NCBI GenBank assembly: GCA_040755725.1 | Contig: JBFMAI010000001.1 | Location: 62,001 to 126,000 of the forward strand | DNA: 64,000 nt | Direction: 5' to 3' | Source: JBFMAI01 sp040755725 | Lineage (GTDB): Bacteria; Planctomycetota; Phycisphaerae; UBA1845; Fen-1342 | Part shown: positions 32,574 through 42,909 of the stretch, in pieces | Numbering within the stretch: the stretch's first letter is position 1 | Layout: each line of letters starts with the position of its first letter | Translations under genes and position numbers: made by a program | Notes under the pieces: model-generated | What the model was told of the DNA's origin: nothing | What the model saw: the letters and a program-made list of their open reading frames with translations, nothing else | The model's database searches: none

Positions 32574-33078
32574 TGCCCGGCGGCCCGCTCGCGATGTGCC
32601 CCCGTTCCCGCGGGGTGAGAGGCAGCGCCGCAGGCCGCGCCGGGCAGCGTAGGAACGTTCTGCGCAAGACACCGAAGCAGCAAGCGCTACCGAACGCGAA
32701 ACGCGTGTGCCGACCGTACCGCAAGGCTCTGCCTTGCGACTTCTGTGTCAGTGTTCGGAACGTCGCGGCAACCGTACCGCAAGGCTCCGCGTGGCGACCG
32801 CGACAAGGCAGAGCCCTGCGACTGGGGAAGGACAGAGGCTTGCCGAATGACCCGCGGCGCGGACTCGCGCACGGCGATTTGGCGCCTCTAAGGGCTTCCA
32901 CGAGAAGTGGTTACAGCCAAGCACGACGTGGCTATCGCTTCCCCCTTCAAATCGCACCGCAAACTGCTACAATCCGCGTAGTCTGCTTCGGCGTCGTCAG
33001 GCCGTGGGGACGCGCCACGGGCATGGGCGCAGTAAGCAGTCCGGTATCAACAAGCCCAGCGGATAGGGAGATCGCTGT
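32574..33078. other. Intergenic region with two tandem CGCAAGGCTC hairpins
   Basis: No gene is supported in 505 bp. Two copies of the unit ACCGTACCGCAAGGCTC lie at about 32711-32727 and 32774-32790. The first continues to form the hairpin GCAAGGCTCTGCCTTGC, and CGACAAGGCAGAGCCCTGCG near 32801-32820 is an inverted partner. An AT-richer stretch (32930-33020) may hold the upstream region of the DUF2934 gene. Confidence 0.6.
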
Positions 33079-33309
33079 ATGGCCGACCAAAGCAAGAAGA
33101 CAACGCGAAAGAGCACCCCACGGACCTCCAGCTCGAGCTCGGCTGCGCAGAAATCGGTCGTCAAATGCCGCACCAAGGTCATGCCGACCGAGGAGCAGAT
33201 CCGCATGCGGGCCTACGAGATCTATCTACGCCGCAACGGCGCCCCCGGCGACCCGGCGGCCGACTGGGCCCAAGCCGAGCGCGAACTGGCCACGGAGCTG
33301 TGCGAGTAA
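33079..33309 (+). CDS. DUF2934 domain protein
   Basis: A 76-residue protein starting at ATG 33079 after AGGGAG. A basic, Ser/Thr/Lys-rich N-terminus (about 30 residues) precedes the DUF2934 core EEQIRMRAYEIYLRRNG, continuing with GDPAADWAQAERELATEL. DUF2934 is common in planctomycetes, proteobacteria and acidobacteria; its function is unknown. The basic tail could bind nucleic acid, but that is only a guess. Confidence 0.85.
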   Translation: MADQSKKTTRKSTPRTSSSSSAAQKSVVKCRTKVMPTEEQIRMRAYEIYLRRNGAPGDPAADWAQAERELATELCE

Positions 33310-33410
33310 TACACCGCCGTGTGGGGCTGGGGAACGGTACGTAGAAGCCTCCCAGTATTGGAGTACGGGGCGATTCTGCGCGCAGAGAGGGAGTGTGCGC
33401 GCCAGCCCCG

Positions 33411-33938
33411 TCAATGTGCGTGCGACCACGGCGGATAGCGGCCGGCGGCGTGCTCCTGCCCGAGTTGGATGTACGCACTGCACACGCGCTGCATGTACCG
33501 TCGGTCCTCGTCGCTGACGTCGCGCGCCACGCGGGCCGGGATTCCCAGGACCACCTTGCCGTCGGGGACCACGGTGCCCGGCGTAACGACCGCCCCCGCT
33601 GCGACGACGCAGCCGTCGCCGATCTCCGCATCGTCGAGCACGATCGCCCCGCTGCCGATCAGCGCACCGCGGCCGACGCGCCGGCAGTGCACGACCGCGC
33701 GGTGGCCGATTGAAACGTCGTCCCCGATGTCCAGCGGGACGCCGCGCCGCGTGTGGATCACCGTCCCGTCCTGAACATTGACGCGGTGACCGATGGTGAT
33801 GGCGGACACGTCGCCGCGGATCACGACGTGGTGCATGACGGTGCAGTCGTCGCCGAGGACGACCTCGCCGCCGACGTAGGCCGTGGGGGCGATGTACGTA
33901 TTGCGTCCGACGCGCGGGTGAATAGGCTGGCAACTCAT
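33411..33938 (-). CDS. Gamma-class carbonic anhydrase family protein
   Basis: A left-handed beta-helix protein of 175 residues from ATG 33938. Hexapeptide repeats run through it (GDDCTVMHHVVIRGD, GHRVNVQDGTVIH, GHRAVVHCRRVGRGALIGSG). The zinc ligands would be the His residues in VIHTRR, SIGHRAVVH and nearby, as in the CaiE/YrdA group. Whether it has carbonic anhydrase activity cannot be judged; the Cam-specific acidic loop is missing. It is convergent with the DUF2934 gene and divergent from the SNase-like gene. Confidence 0.88.
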   Translation of the reverse strand: MSCQPIHPRVGRNTYIAPTAYVGGEVVLGDDCTVMHHVVIRGDVSAITIGHRVNVQDGTVIHTRRGVPLDIGDDVSIGHRAVVHCRRVGRGALIGSGAIVLDDAEIGDGCVVAAGAVVTPGTVVPDGKVVLGIPARVARDVSDEDRRYMQRVCSAYIQLGQEHAAGRYPPWSHAH

Positions 33939-34035
33939 TCGCGGGATTGTAACGGCGCCCCGCCGGCCCGTCGCTCAAACCGCGCTGTTCGGGTATCGTG
34001 CTTGGGGGCCACGAGCGGCCCGTCGAGGCACGGCC

Positions 34036-34887
34036 ATGCCCAATCCGCAGAGGCGCCCGCCCACGCACACGTCCGAAGTCGTAACGGTCGCGCGCAGAGG
34101 TGTTGCGCGCCGTGCTGCCGCCGGGGTGTCTGGCCAATGGCCAAGCACGGCGATCGCGTGCATCGTCCTGTGGCTGGCAGCACCCGGGCCGGCCGTGGCG
34201 CAGGGGTCGGGCGCGTCCGAATCCACACCGCGCTCGTCGGAGGCACTGCCGGCGCCGCCCACGAAAGACTTCGCGCAAACGGTGGCTCAGCCCGTCGTCG
34301 CGGTGATGGCCGGCGACACGATCGTCGTGCGCATCGACGGCCGCGACGTGACGGTGCGGATGATCGGCGTGTATGTCCCGCGTAGCGACGTCGGACCGGA
34401 CGAGGCGAAGGTGTTCACGAGTCGCCTGCTGGCGGGGGAATCGGTTTACGTCGAACCGGACCCCGCCTGGTCGCGGCAGGATGGTGACGAGTGGCTGTGG
34501 GCGCATGTCCACCGTGCCCCGGACGGACTGTGGCTGAATCTGGAATTGGTCCGCCAAGGTTACGCGCGCGTGGCCGCGGGGGCCGAGTTCGAGCAGCGCG
34601 AACTGCTGATGGCCTACCAGCGCGTCGCCCAGCGGGCGCACAAGGGGCTCTGGCGACGGTCCGGCGCGGTCCCCGCGGCCGCAACCACTCAGCCGGCACC
34701 GCAAGCTGTCACGCGCCCGTCCCGCGACACCCGGACGGACGAGACGATCGTCTATGTGACCCCGCACGGCCGCAAGTATCACCGTCGCGATTGCCAGCAC
34801 GTCCGCTCGGGGGCCACGGCGATGTCGGTTGAAGAGGCGAAGAAGCGCGGCTACGCCCCCTGCTCGCGCTGCAAGCCGCCCGGATAG
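34036..34887 (+). CDS. Exported SNase-like (thermonuclease-fold) protein
   Basis: A 283-residue exported protein from ATG 34036. The signal/anchor segment TAIACIVLWLAAPGPAVAQ precedes a staphylococcal nuclease-like OB domain: VVAVMAGDTIVVRIDGRDVT, then VRMIGVYVPRS and WLNLELVRQGYARV. The usual second catalytic Arg in the DKYGR motif is not clearly present (GDEWLWAHV instead), so activity is uncertain. After a Thr/Pro/Ala linker the C-terminus KYHRRDCQHVRSG...YAPCSRCKPP has an Ada-like Cys/His metal-binding pattern often fused to such nucleases. Confidence 0.78.
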   Translation: MPNPQRRPPTHTSEVVTVARRGVARRAAAGVSGQWPSTAIACIVLWLAAPGPAVAQGSGASESTPRSSEALPAPPTKDFAQTVAQPVVAVMAGDTIVVRIDGRDVTVRMIGVYVPRSDVGPDEAKVFTSRLLAGESVYVEPDPAWSRQDGDEWLWAHVHRAPDGLWLNLELVRQGYARVAAGAEFEQRELLMAYQRVAQRAHKGLWRRSGAVPAAATTQPAPQAVTRPSRDTRTDETIVYVTPHGRKYHRRDCQHVRSGATAMSVEEAKKRGYAPCSRCKPPG

Positions 34888-35099
34888 GCGCCGGGGACTG
34901 CCGCAGCGCGTTGTTTCTCAGGCGGCCCCGCGTGGACGGGAGGGCAAAGCTCCTGCTGAGCAGGTGGGCCAAGCGAAGCCGCGCCATTCCTCGGGGAATC
35001 CGCGGCGACCTCGGAACCGGCGACACGCCCAGGGCAGTGCCGCGCGGACGGCGGGGTCCGGGAGCGGTCCCGAGAACTTGCACGAATTGACCTGGATCA

Positions 35100-35861
35100 A
35101 TGGCCGTTTCGGTCGGCTCGTGTATCCTAGCGCATCGGTCCGAGCAGCTCTGGCAATCGTACGCGAGCGAGTCTGTGTCTCAACGGCCGTCCATCTCACG
35201 CTCAGACCGTCTTCGCGCGGTGCTGGTTCCTGTAGCGCTATTCGTGGTCGCCGGAATCATGGCGGGGGGGCCGTGGGAGTTTCAAAGTCCGGTGGCCGTG
35301 GCGACGTTCGTGCCCACTTGGGCGGCCGATCCGACGCCGGTGCGTCAGCCCAGCCTGCGGCCTGAGATCACCGTGGCGGCGTACAGGTTTCGCTGCAGCG
35401 ATTGCCACAAGCTCTTTCGCTCGCCGGCGGAGACCACGCGGTCGCTTACCCAGCACAGTCACATCGAGCTGAAGCACGGGATCAACACGCGGTGCTTCAA
35501 CTGCCACCACATCGTCAATCGGGATGCGTTCGTGGATGACTGGGGGAACGAGATACCGTGGAATGAGCCGCCGCGGCTGTGCGCCAAGTGTCACGGTCCG
35601 GTGTACCGCGACTGGCTGCACGGGTCGCACGGCCGGAGCAACGGGTATTGGGACATGACGCGCGGGCCACAAGTGCGGCGGAAGTGCATCGAGTGTCACG
35701 ATCCGCACCAGCCGCCATTCCCGCCGATGTCCCCCGCCCCGCCGCCGAACACGCTGCGGATGGGTGACCAGCGGCCCAGCGAGGCGCACCCGGGCGTGGT
35801 TGATCCGCTGCGCGTTTACCAGCAACGCGGGGCAGGGGGCACGTCGGAGGGCCAGCCATGA
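35100..35861 (+). CDS. Tetrahaem c-type cytochrome (NrfB-like electron carrier)
   Basis: An exported c-type cytochrome of 253 residues from ATG 35100 (GTG 35175 is an alternative). A hydrophobic segment (RAVLVPVALFVVAGIMAGG) near residues 39-57 is the signal/anchor. Four haem sites follow: CSDCH (99-103), CFNCH (132-136), CAKCH (161-165) and CIECH (196-200), with extra His residues for the sixth ligands. It overlaps the next gene by ATGA. The context says it carries electrons between the membrane module and the octahaem enzyme three genes downstream. Confidence 0.88.
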   Translation: MAVSVGSCILAHRSEQLWQSYASESVSQRPSISRSDRLRAVLVPVALFVVAGIMAGGPWEFQSPVAVATFVPTWAADPTPVRQPSLRPEITVAAYRFRCSDCHKLFRSPAETTRSLTQHSHIELKHGINTRCFNCHHIVNRDAFVDDWGNEIPWNEPPRLCAKCHGPVYRDWLHGSHGRSNGYWDMTRGPQVRRKCIECHDPHQPPFPPMSPAPPPNTLRMGDQRPSEAHPGVVDPLRVYQQRGAGGTSEGQP

Positions 35862-36835
35862 CCGACGCCGGGCCGCCGGAGATGACGCGCCGAGGCTTTC
35901 TGCGGAAGGGGGCCGCGACCGTGGCGGGCGTGTCGGCCGCGGCGGCGGCTCTGTCGCCTCTGCGTGAGCTGGCCCCGGACGACGTGCCGTCGATCGAGAA
36001 GTTCTTCCAGAAGCACTACAAGGAGATGACGCCGACGGAAAAGGAGGCCGTCCTCGACCGCGTTGCCCGCGAGGTGGAGCGACGTTACGCCGTCCGGCCG
36101 CACGTGTCCGACCCGCCGCCGCTGGACGGCGTCGAGTTCGTTTACGGGTTGAGCATCACCCGCTGCATCGGCTGCCGCAAGTGCGTACACGCGTGCGTCA
36201 AGGAGAACAACCAGTCCCGCGCGCCCGAGATTCAGTACATCCGCGTGCTGAAGATGCAGAAGGGCAGCATCGACGTCGAGACGTCGGACCACCACTACGA
36301 CCCGCCGGTGGTCCCCGACCACGACAGTTACTACATGCCGGTGCAATGTCACCAGTGTGCCAAGCCGCCGTGCGTCAAGGTCTGCCCGGTCGAGGCGACG
36401 TGGCAGGAGCCGGACGGTATCACGGTCATCGATTACGACTGGTGTATCGGCTGTCGGTATTGTGAGGCGGCCTGCCCCTACTGGGCGCGGCGGTTCAACT
36501 TCGCCAAGCCGGAGCTGTCCGCCGACCAGCTCAACCCCGACATGGCGTACTTGTCGAACCGGCCGCGGGACAAGGGGGTGATGGAGAAATGCACGTACTG
36601 CCTGCACCGCACGCGGCGCGGGCGGCTGCCGGCGTGCGTCGAGGTGTGTCCGACCGGGTCGCGGAAGTTCGGCAACGTGCTCGATCCGAACAGTGAAATC
36701 TCGTACATCCTTCGGCAAAAGCGGATATTCGTTCTGAAGCAGGACGTAGGCACGTTGCCGCGATTCTTCTATTACTTCGACGAGCGCGGCAGCCGGTACC
36801 ACGAGCCCATCGTGCCGGTGCAGCAGAGCGAGTGA
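35858..36835 (+). CDS. Four-cluster ferredoxin-like protein (NrfC/DsrO type)
   Basis: A periplasmic iron-sulfur protein of 325 residues from ATG 35858. A twin-arginine-type signal (TRRGFLRKGAATVAGVSAAA) lies at residues 10-29. Sixteen cysteines form four [4Fe-4S] sites: C103/C106/C109/C113, C164/C167/C172/C176, C196/C199/C202/C206 and C245/C248/C260/C264. This layout is that of NrfC, DsrO and HmcB-like partners of NrfD. The C-terminal tail (FYYFDERGSRYHEP) resembles DsrO. It is 138 bp from the NrfD-like gene, which includes a repeat C copy. Confidence 0.92.
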   Translation: MTDAGPPEMTRRGFLRKGAATVAGVSAAAAALSPLRELAPDDVPSIEKFFQKHYKEMTPTEKEAVLDRVAREVERRYAVRPHVSDPPPLDGVEFVYGLSITRCIGCRKCVHACVKENNQSRAPEIQYIRVLKMQKGSIDVETSDHHYDPPVVPDHDSYYMPVQCHQCAKPPCVKVCPVEATWQEPDGITVIDYDWCIGCRYCEAACPYWARRFNFAKPELSADQLNPDMAYLSNRPRDKGVMEKCTYCLHRTRRGRLPACVEVCPTGSRKFGNVLDPNSEISYILRQKRIFVLKQDVGTLPRFFYYFDERGSRYHEPIVPVQQSE

Positions 36836-36925
36836 GAAGGTGACAAGGTGAAAAAGGGAAAAGGGGAAGGGACATCGGCGGGCTGTCACCTTATCGCTTT
36901 ATCACCTTATCACTTTGTCACGCTC
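36836..36925. repeat. Dispersed repeat family C-like inverted repeat, copy 4
   Basis: Left arm GAAGGTGACAAGGTGAAAAAG (quoted as two parts: GAAGGTGACAAGG and TGAAAAAGG) and right arm CACCTTATCACTTTGTCAC are inverted. The pattern CACTTTGTCAC echoes the CACTTTGCACTT unit at 7162 and 8971. It sits between the Fe-S protein gene and the NrfD-like gene. Confidence 0.75.
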
Positions 36926-36973
36926 CGGCCCGCGGCTTGCGATTCAAGGCGCTGTGAGAGGACTGACTGACGC

Positions 36974-38187
<1,214 letters not shown>

Positions 38188-38191
<4 letters not shown>

Positions 38192-39636
38192 AACTCACCT
38201 GGATCGCCACCATGACGTGCGGGGCCGCGCTGGCCGGTCTCGCGGCCCCGGCCGCCAGTCAGGTCTTCGGGCTGGCCGAGCTGTCCAAGGAGAGCAAGGC
38301 CTGCATCGACTGCCACAAGAAGGACAATCCCGCGATCTACCAGCAGTGGGGCCGGAGCAAGCACTACCGGGCGAGCATCGGGTGTTACGAGTGCCACGCT
38401 GCCGCCGAGGGCGAGCCGGACGCCTTCAAGCACGAAGGCCAGTGGATCGCGACCATCGTGTCGCCCAAGGACTGTGCCCGCTGCCACACGCGGGAGGCCC
38501 GGGAGTTCTCCGATTCGCACCACTCCAAAGGTGCCCGCATCCTCGGCTCGCTGGACAACACGCTGGCCGAGATCGTCGAAGGCAATCGCGGCATGGTGAC
38601 GCCCGCCTTCCAGGACGGCGTCGCGGCCTCCGCCGTCCTCGGCTGCTGGCAATGCCACGGCAGTGAGATCAAGGTGCTGCCCGGCGGCAAGCTCGACCCG
38701 GCCACGTGGCCGAACACCGGCATCGGGCGGATCAATCCCGATGGCAGCGAGGGATCGTGCTCGGCCTGTCACAGCCGACACGCTTTCTCCGCCGAGCAGG
38801 CCCGCCACCCGGACAACTGCGGCAAGTGCCACATGGGGCCGGACCACCCCCAGAAGGAGATCTACGAGGAATCCAAGCACGGGATCGCGTTTCGCGCCAA
38901 CATCGACAGGATGAACCTGGACTCGGCGAAGTGGATCGTTGGGGAGGATTACAGCGCGGCGCCCACCTGCGCGACCTGCCACATGAGCGCCACCAAGAAC
39001 CAGCCGGTCAATCACGACGTGGGCCTGCGGATCAGTTGGAACAACCGGCCGGTGCTGTCGATCCGGCCCGAGGTCAGCGACAAGAAGATGGGGCTGCCCG
39101 GGGCGGAGATCGGCTGGGAGAAGCGGCGGGCCAACATGAAGGATGTCTGCCGCAACTGCCACGAGCAGCAGTGGGTGGACAACTTCTACGTGCAGTACGA
39201 CGCGCTGATCGACCTGTATCACCAGAAGTTCGCCCAGCCGGGGCAGGAACTGATGAAGCTCGCCAAGCCGCTGCTGAAGCCGGTCGAGTTCACGAACAAC
39301 GTCGACTGGGTGTGGTACGAGTTGTGGCACCACGAGGGGCGCCGGGCGCGGCACGGGGCCTCGATGATGGGCCCGGATTACACGCATTGGCACGGGACCT
39401 ACGAGGTCGCCAAGCACTTCTACGTCAAGCTGATTCCGGACCTGGAAGAGCTGGTCGACAAGCACAAGGACTCGCCGGACGCCGACCAGGCCGCCGCCGC
39501 CAAGAAGCTGGCCGAGAAGATCGACGAGGTGCTCAATTCCGCCAACCACCGCTGGTCCCTGAACAAGATGGACCCGGCGGAAGTGCAGAAGCGCAAGCAG
39601 CAGATGGAGGAGTTCCAGAAGCGCTACGGCAAGTAG
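38188..39636 (+). CDS. Octahaem c-type cytochrome of the hydroxylamine oxidoreductase family
   Basis: A periplasmic multihaem enzyme of 482 residues from ATG 38188 with a signal peptide (MTCGAALAGLAAPAAS). Eight CxxCH sites are present: 39-43, 66-70, 96-100, 153-157, 191-195, 211-215, 261-265 and 321-325. Spacing fits the HAO fold, and GCWQCHGSE would be the active-site haem region. The C-terminal segment MMGPDYTHWHGTYE is family-like; whether its Tyr is the cross-linking residue of true HAO cannot be told without an alignment. With an NrfCD-like module upstream it more likely runs in the reductive direction (nitrite or hydroxylamine to ammonia) than oxidatively. Confidence 0.88.
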
Positions 39637-39810
39637 CGGCGGCGCCCCCGCCCGCCGTGGGGAGCATCGGCGTCCCGCCGGCGTGTGACGGCGTGTGACG
39701 GCGGGGCGGCATGTCCGTACGTCCCGGCGGCCGGCGGGGCCCTCGACGGGTCTCACCGGCGGGGGTATAGAATCCGATAGAAAGAGCGTTTAGTACGCGA
39801 CAGGTGCCCG

Positions 39811-40923
39811 GTGGAAGAAAACGGCCCCCTCAAAATCGCCAAAGACCATCAGCGCTTCCGGCAGATCGTCAAGGGGCGCATCCGTAAGGACTTGCGCAAA
39901 TTCCTCACCCGCGGCGAACTGCTCGGCAAGGAGGGTAAGCACCTCGTCAGCATCCCCGTCCCCGGCATCGACCTCCCCCATTTCCGCTACGGCGACAACA
40001 ACGACCAGGGCGTCGGCCAAGGCGACGGCCAGGCCGGCCAGACCGTCGATGGTGATGACAGCGGCATCGGTCCCGGCGGCACCGAGCCCGGCCGTCACAT
40101 CCTCGAAGTCGAAATCTCGCTCGAAGAGCTGGCCGACATCCTCGGTGAAGAGCTTCAGCTTCCCCGCATCCAGCCCAAGGGCAAGCACAACATCACCGCG
40201 GTCAAGGAGCGTTACAGCAGCATCCGGCAGAGCGGCCCGGAGTCGCTGCGGCACTTCAAGCGGACGTTCCGCCGGGCGCTGCGGCGCATGATCATGACCG
40301 GCGCGTACGACCCCAGCAACCCGTGGATCGTGTTCGAGCGTTCGGACAAGTTGTACCGGAGCTGGAAGCCGGTGCGCAAGCCGCAGTCCAATGCCGTCAT
40401 TGTCTACATGATGGACGTCTCCGGCTCGATGGGGCACGAGCAGAAGGAGCTGGTGCGGCTGGAGGCGTTCTGGATCGACGCGTGGCTGCGGCGGAACTAC
40501 GAGGGAATCGAGAGCCGGTACATCGTGCATGACGTGCAGGCGGGCGAGGTGGACCGGGAGACGTTCTTCCACCTGCGCGAGGACGGGGGGACGAAGATTT
40601 CCAGCGCGTTCCGCTTCTGCCGGGAGCTGCTGGACAAGCACTACGCTCCGGACGAGTGGAACGTGTACCTGTTCCACTTCTCCGACGGTGACAACTCGTC
40701 CGAGGCGGACTCGCGCGAGTGCTGCCAGATCCTGCGCGAGAACCTGCTGCCGCGGTCCAACCAGTTCGGCTACTGCCAGGTGGCCAGCGCGTACGGCAGC
40801 GGGCACTTCATCAGCGTCCTGCGGGAGCAGCTCGGCGACGCCGAGAACATGGTCACCAGCCGGGTCAACACCAAGGACGACATCTACGACAGCATCAAGG
40901 AGTTCTTCGCCAAGGGCCGCTGA
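39811..40923 (+). CDS. DUF444 (YeaH/YhbH) protein
   Basis: A soluble protein of 370 residues from GTG 39811 (AGGTG upstream). The DUF444 family is typically co-transcribed with the PrkA serine kinase and SpoVR, but neither is visible here. Family features: KDHQRFRQIVKGRIRKDLRK at the N-terminus, a Gly/Asp-rich linker (GVGQGDGQAGQTVDGDD), and a von Willebrand-type fold with a MIDAS-like MMDVSGSMG (about residues 198-206), then FHFSDGDNSSEAD. It is involved in stress regulation in enterobacteria. Here it precedes coaD without close coupling (83 bp). Confidence 0.9.
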   Translation: MEENGPLKIAKDHQRFRQIVKGRIRKDLRKFLTRGELLGKEGKHLVSIPVPGIDLPHFRYGDNNDQGVGQGDGQAGQTVDGDDSGIGPGGTEPGRHILEVEISLEELADILGEELQLPRIQPKGKHNITAVKERYSSIRQSGPESLRHFKRTFRRALRRMIMTGAYDPSNPWIVFERSDKLYRSWKPVRKPQSNAVIVYMMDVSGSMGHEQKELVRLEAFWIDAWLRRNYEGIESRYIVHDVQAGEVDRETFFHLREDGGTKISSAFRFCRELLDKHYAPDEWNVYLFHFSDGDNSSEADSRECCQILRENLLPRSNQFGYCQVASAYGSGHFISVLREQLGDAENMVTSRVNTKDDIYDSIKEFFAKGR

Positions 40924-41006
40924 ACGCGGCCGGGGGGCTGGCGGGGGCGCGGGGATTCGTCTTAAATAGGCGAACGCCGGTCGCCCATGCCGACCGGCCT
41001 ACGAGT

Positions 41007-41525
41007 ATGGCCACGCAGCGCCGCAACACCGTCGCCGTCTTCCAAGGGTCGTTCGACCCGGTCACGTTCGGGCACCTGGATGTGATCCGCCGGGCCGCCC
41101 GCATGTTCAACGAGCTGATCGTGGGGATCGGGAAGAACCCCGACAAGGAGCAGCTCTTCACGCCGCAGGAGCGCTTGGAGCTGCTGCTGCCGCACTTGGC
41201 GGACCTGCCGAACGTGCGGGCGGCGACCTACGACGGGCTGACGATCGACTTTGTGCGGGAGTGCGGGGCGGACGTGCTGGTGCGCGGGATTCGGGACATG
41301 GCGGACCTCAACCACGAGGTTCAACTGGCCACGCTCAACCGGCTGATCGGCAATGTGGAGACGGTGTTCATTCTAACCAGCGATCAGCATGTGCTGACCT
41401 CCAGCACATACATCAAGCAGATCTACGAGATGGGCGGCGGGGACATCAGCCGCATCCGGCAACTGGTGCCCGAGAACGTCGCCCAGCGCCTGGCGGGGCG
41501 GCTCAAAGGCCGGGGAAACGAATGA
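41007..41525 (+). CDS. coaD: Pantetheine-phosphate adenylyltransferase
   Basis: CoaD transfers AMP from ATP to 4'-phosphopantetheine in coenzyme A synthesis. The 172-residue product (ATG 41007) has VAVFQGSFDPVTFGHLDV with the HxGH-type nucleotidyl-transfer motif (TFGH), RGIRDMADLNHE for the pantetheine site, and LTSSTYIKQI in place of the family's ISSTxIR motif. Length is typical (about 160-170). A hairpin of GCCGGTCG / CGACCGGC arms lies just upstream (40976-40998). Its stop overlaps the next gene as ATGA. Confidence 0.95.
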   Translation: MATQRRNTVAVFQGSFDPVTFGHLDVIRRAARMFNELIVGIGKNPDKEQLFTPQERLELLLPHLADLPNVRAATYDGLTIDFVRECGADVLVRGIRDMADLNHEVQLATLNRLIGNVETVFILTSDQHVLTSSTYIKQIYEMGGGDISRIRQLVPENVAQRLAGRLKGRGNE

Positions 41526-42796
41526 GCGGGCCGCGCGCGGACTTGCGTTGTGGTCGTCCAGGCGTGGCGCGGCCGCGGGCCGTGCTCGGGTGGGTCGGGC
41601 TGGCCCTGCTGCTGGCGGCCGTCCTGTACGCCGTCGCCCCGTGGGTCCTCCCGGTACGGGTCTACGAGGGGCCGATGGTGCAGGACGCCGGCCCCGACGG
41701 CCTCACGCTGGTGTGGTTCACGACGCGACCGGCGACCTGCACCGTGGCCGTGGAACCGGGGGCGGCGGAGCGGATTGAGCCGGCGTCGGCCGACGGTTGC
41801 CGGCAGCGCGTGCGTCTCCTGGGGCTCGAACCGGGACGGCGTTATCCGTACGAAATCCGCGTGGGTTCGCGGGCGCTGACGCAGGGATTGGAGTTCAGAG
41901 CGCCCGCCGACGCCGGCGACCCCTACAGCTTCTTCGTCTTCGGGGACAGCGGCGACGGGAGCCGGGCGCAGTACCGGCTGGCCGCCCGGATGCTAGCCGT
42001 CGATCCGCCGGACTTCGTGCTCCACACGGGCGACCTCGTGTACATGGACGGCGCGCGGCATCGCTATGAGGAGCGGTTTTTCGCTCCGTACCGGACGCTA
42101 CTGGCCCGCGTGCCGTTCTGGCCGGCGCTGGGCAACCACGACATCGACAAGAAGACCCGCGAGGTGGTTGCGTACCACGAAGTGTTCGATCTGCCGGACA
42201 ACGGGCCGCCCGGCGCGGAGCCCGACCGCCACTTCTGGTTCGATTACGCCTCCTGCCGGGTCGCGGTGTTCGACAGCAACCTGGACGAGGAGACGCTGCG
42301 GCACGACGTGGCCCCGTGGCTGAGCACGGTGCTGGCGGAGCCCGGGCCGCGCTGGCGCTTCGTGTGCTTCCATCACCCACCGTACACCGGCGGCAAGTAC
42401 AAGCCCGACGAACGCCTCCAGCGCGTCATCGTCCCCGTGCTCGACGCCGCCCACGTGGACCTGGTGTTCAACGGGCACGATCACATGTACCAGCGCACGA
42501 AGCCCTTGCGGTCAGGCCAAGTGGTCAAAGAAGGTGAAGGCACGGTCTACATCGTCAGTGCGGCGGGTGGGGCCAAGCTCTATGAGCCGGCCGCCAGCCG
42601 GCCGGAGTACATCGCCGTGCTGCACAACGAGACCCACAGCTTCACGCAGGTGCTGGTGCGTGACGACGAACTGACGCTGCGGCAGATCGACGTGGACGGG
42701 CGTGTACTGGACGACTTCACGCTGCGCAAGTCGCCGCCGGCAGTGGACGAAGTCCCCGCGTCCGAGCCCAGCGAGCAACCGGTCGGCGGTAACTGA
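41522..42796 (+). CDS. Membrane-anchored metallophosphoesterase (purple acid phosphatase-like)
   Basis: A 424-residue exported calcineurin-like phosphoesterase starting at ATG 41522, which overlaps the coaD stop (ATGA). An N-terminal helix (AVLGWVGLALLLAAVLYAV) is followed by a fibronectin-like beta domain (LTLVWFTTRPATCTVAVE). The catalytic domain has FVFGDSGDG, VLHTGDLVYMDG, WPALGNHD, FVCFHHPPYTGG and FNGHDHMYQR, the five metal-binding blocks of the family. Substrate unknown. Confidence 0.9.
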   Translation: MSGPRADLRCGRPGVARPRAVLGWVGLALLLAAVLYAVAPWVLPVRVYEGPMVQDAGPDGLTLVWFTTRPATCTVAVEPGAAERIEPASADGCRQRVRLLGLEPGRRYPYEIRVGSRALTQGLEFRAPADAGDPYSFFVFGDSGDGSRAQYRLAARMLAVDPPDFVLHTGDLVYMDGARHRYEERFFAPYRTLLARVPFWPALGNHDIDKKTREVVAYHEVFDLPDNGPPGAEPDRHFWFDYASCRVAVFDSNLDEETLRHDVAPWLSTVLAEPGPRWRFVCFHHPPYTGGKYKPDERLQRVIVPVLDAAHVDLVFNGHDHMYQRTKPLRSGQVVKEGEGTVYIVSAAGGAKLYEPAASRPEYIAVLHNETHSFTQVLVRDDELTLRQIDVDGRVLDDFTLRKSPPAVDEVPASEPSEQPVGGN

Positions 42797-42831
42797 TCGG
42801 GAATACGGGTATTCAGGGACGTGGGACACGG

Positions 42832-42905
42832 GACGGAAGGGCGAGCCTCCCGGCGAGCCGCGGCTCGGCAGTCCCGGCGCGCCGGTATCGCACGACCGTG
42901 AAAAC
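42832..42905. repeat. Dispersed repeat family B, copy 5
   Basis: GAAGGGCGAGCCTCCCGGCG, CGCGGCTCGGCAGTCCCGG and CGCGCCGGTATCGCACGACC form the same nested hairpin as at 29996. It separates the convergent phosphatase and PhnD-like genes. Confidence 0.85.
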
Positions 42906-42909
42906 CCCC

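Noticed and set aside
33310..33410. Terminator between the convergent DUF2934 and carbonic anhydrase genes
   Set aside because: No stem followed by a T-run was found on either strand.
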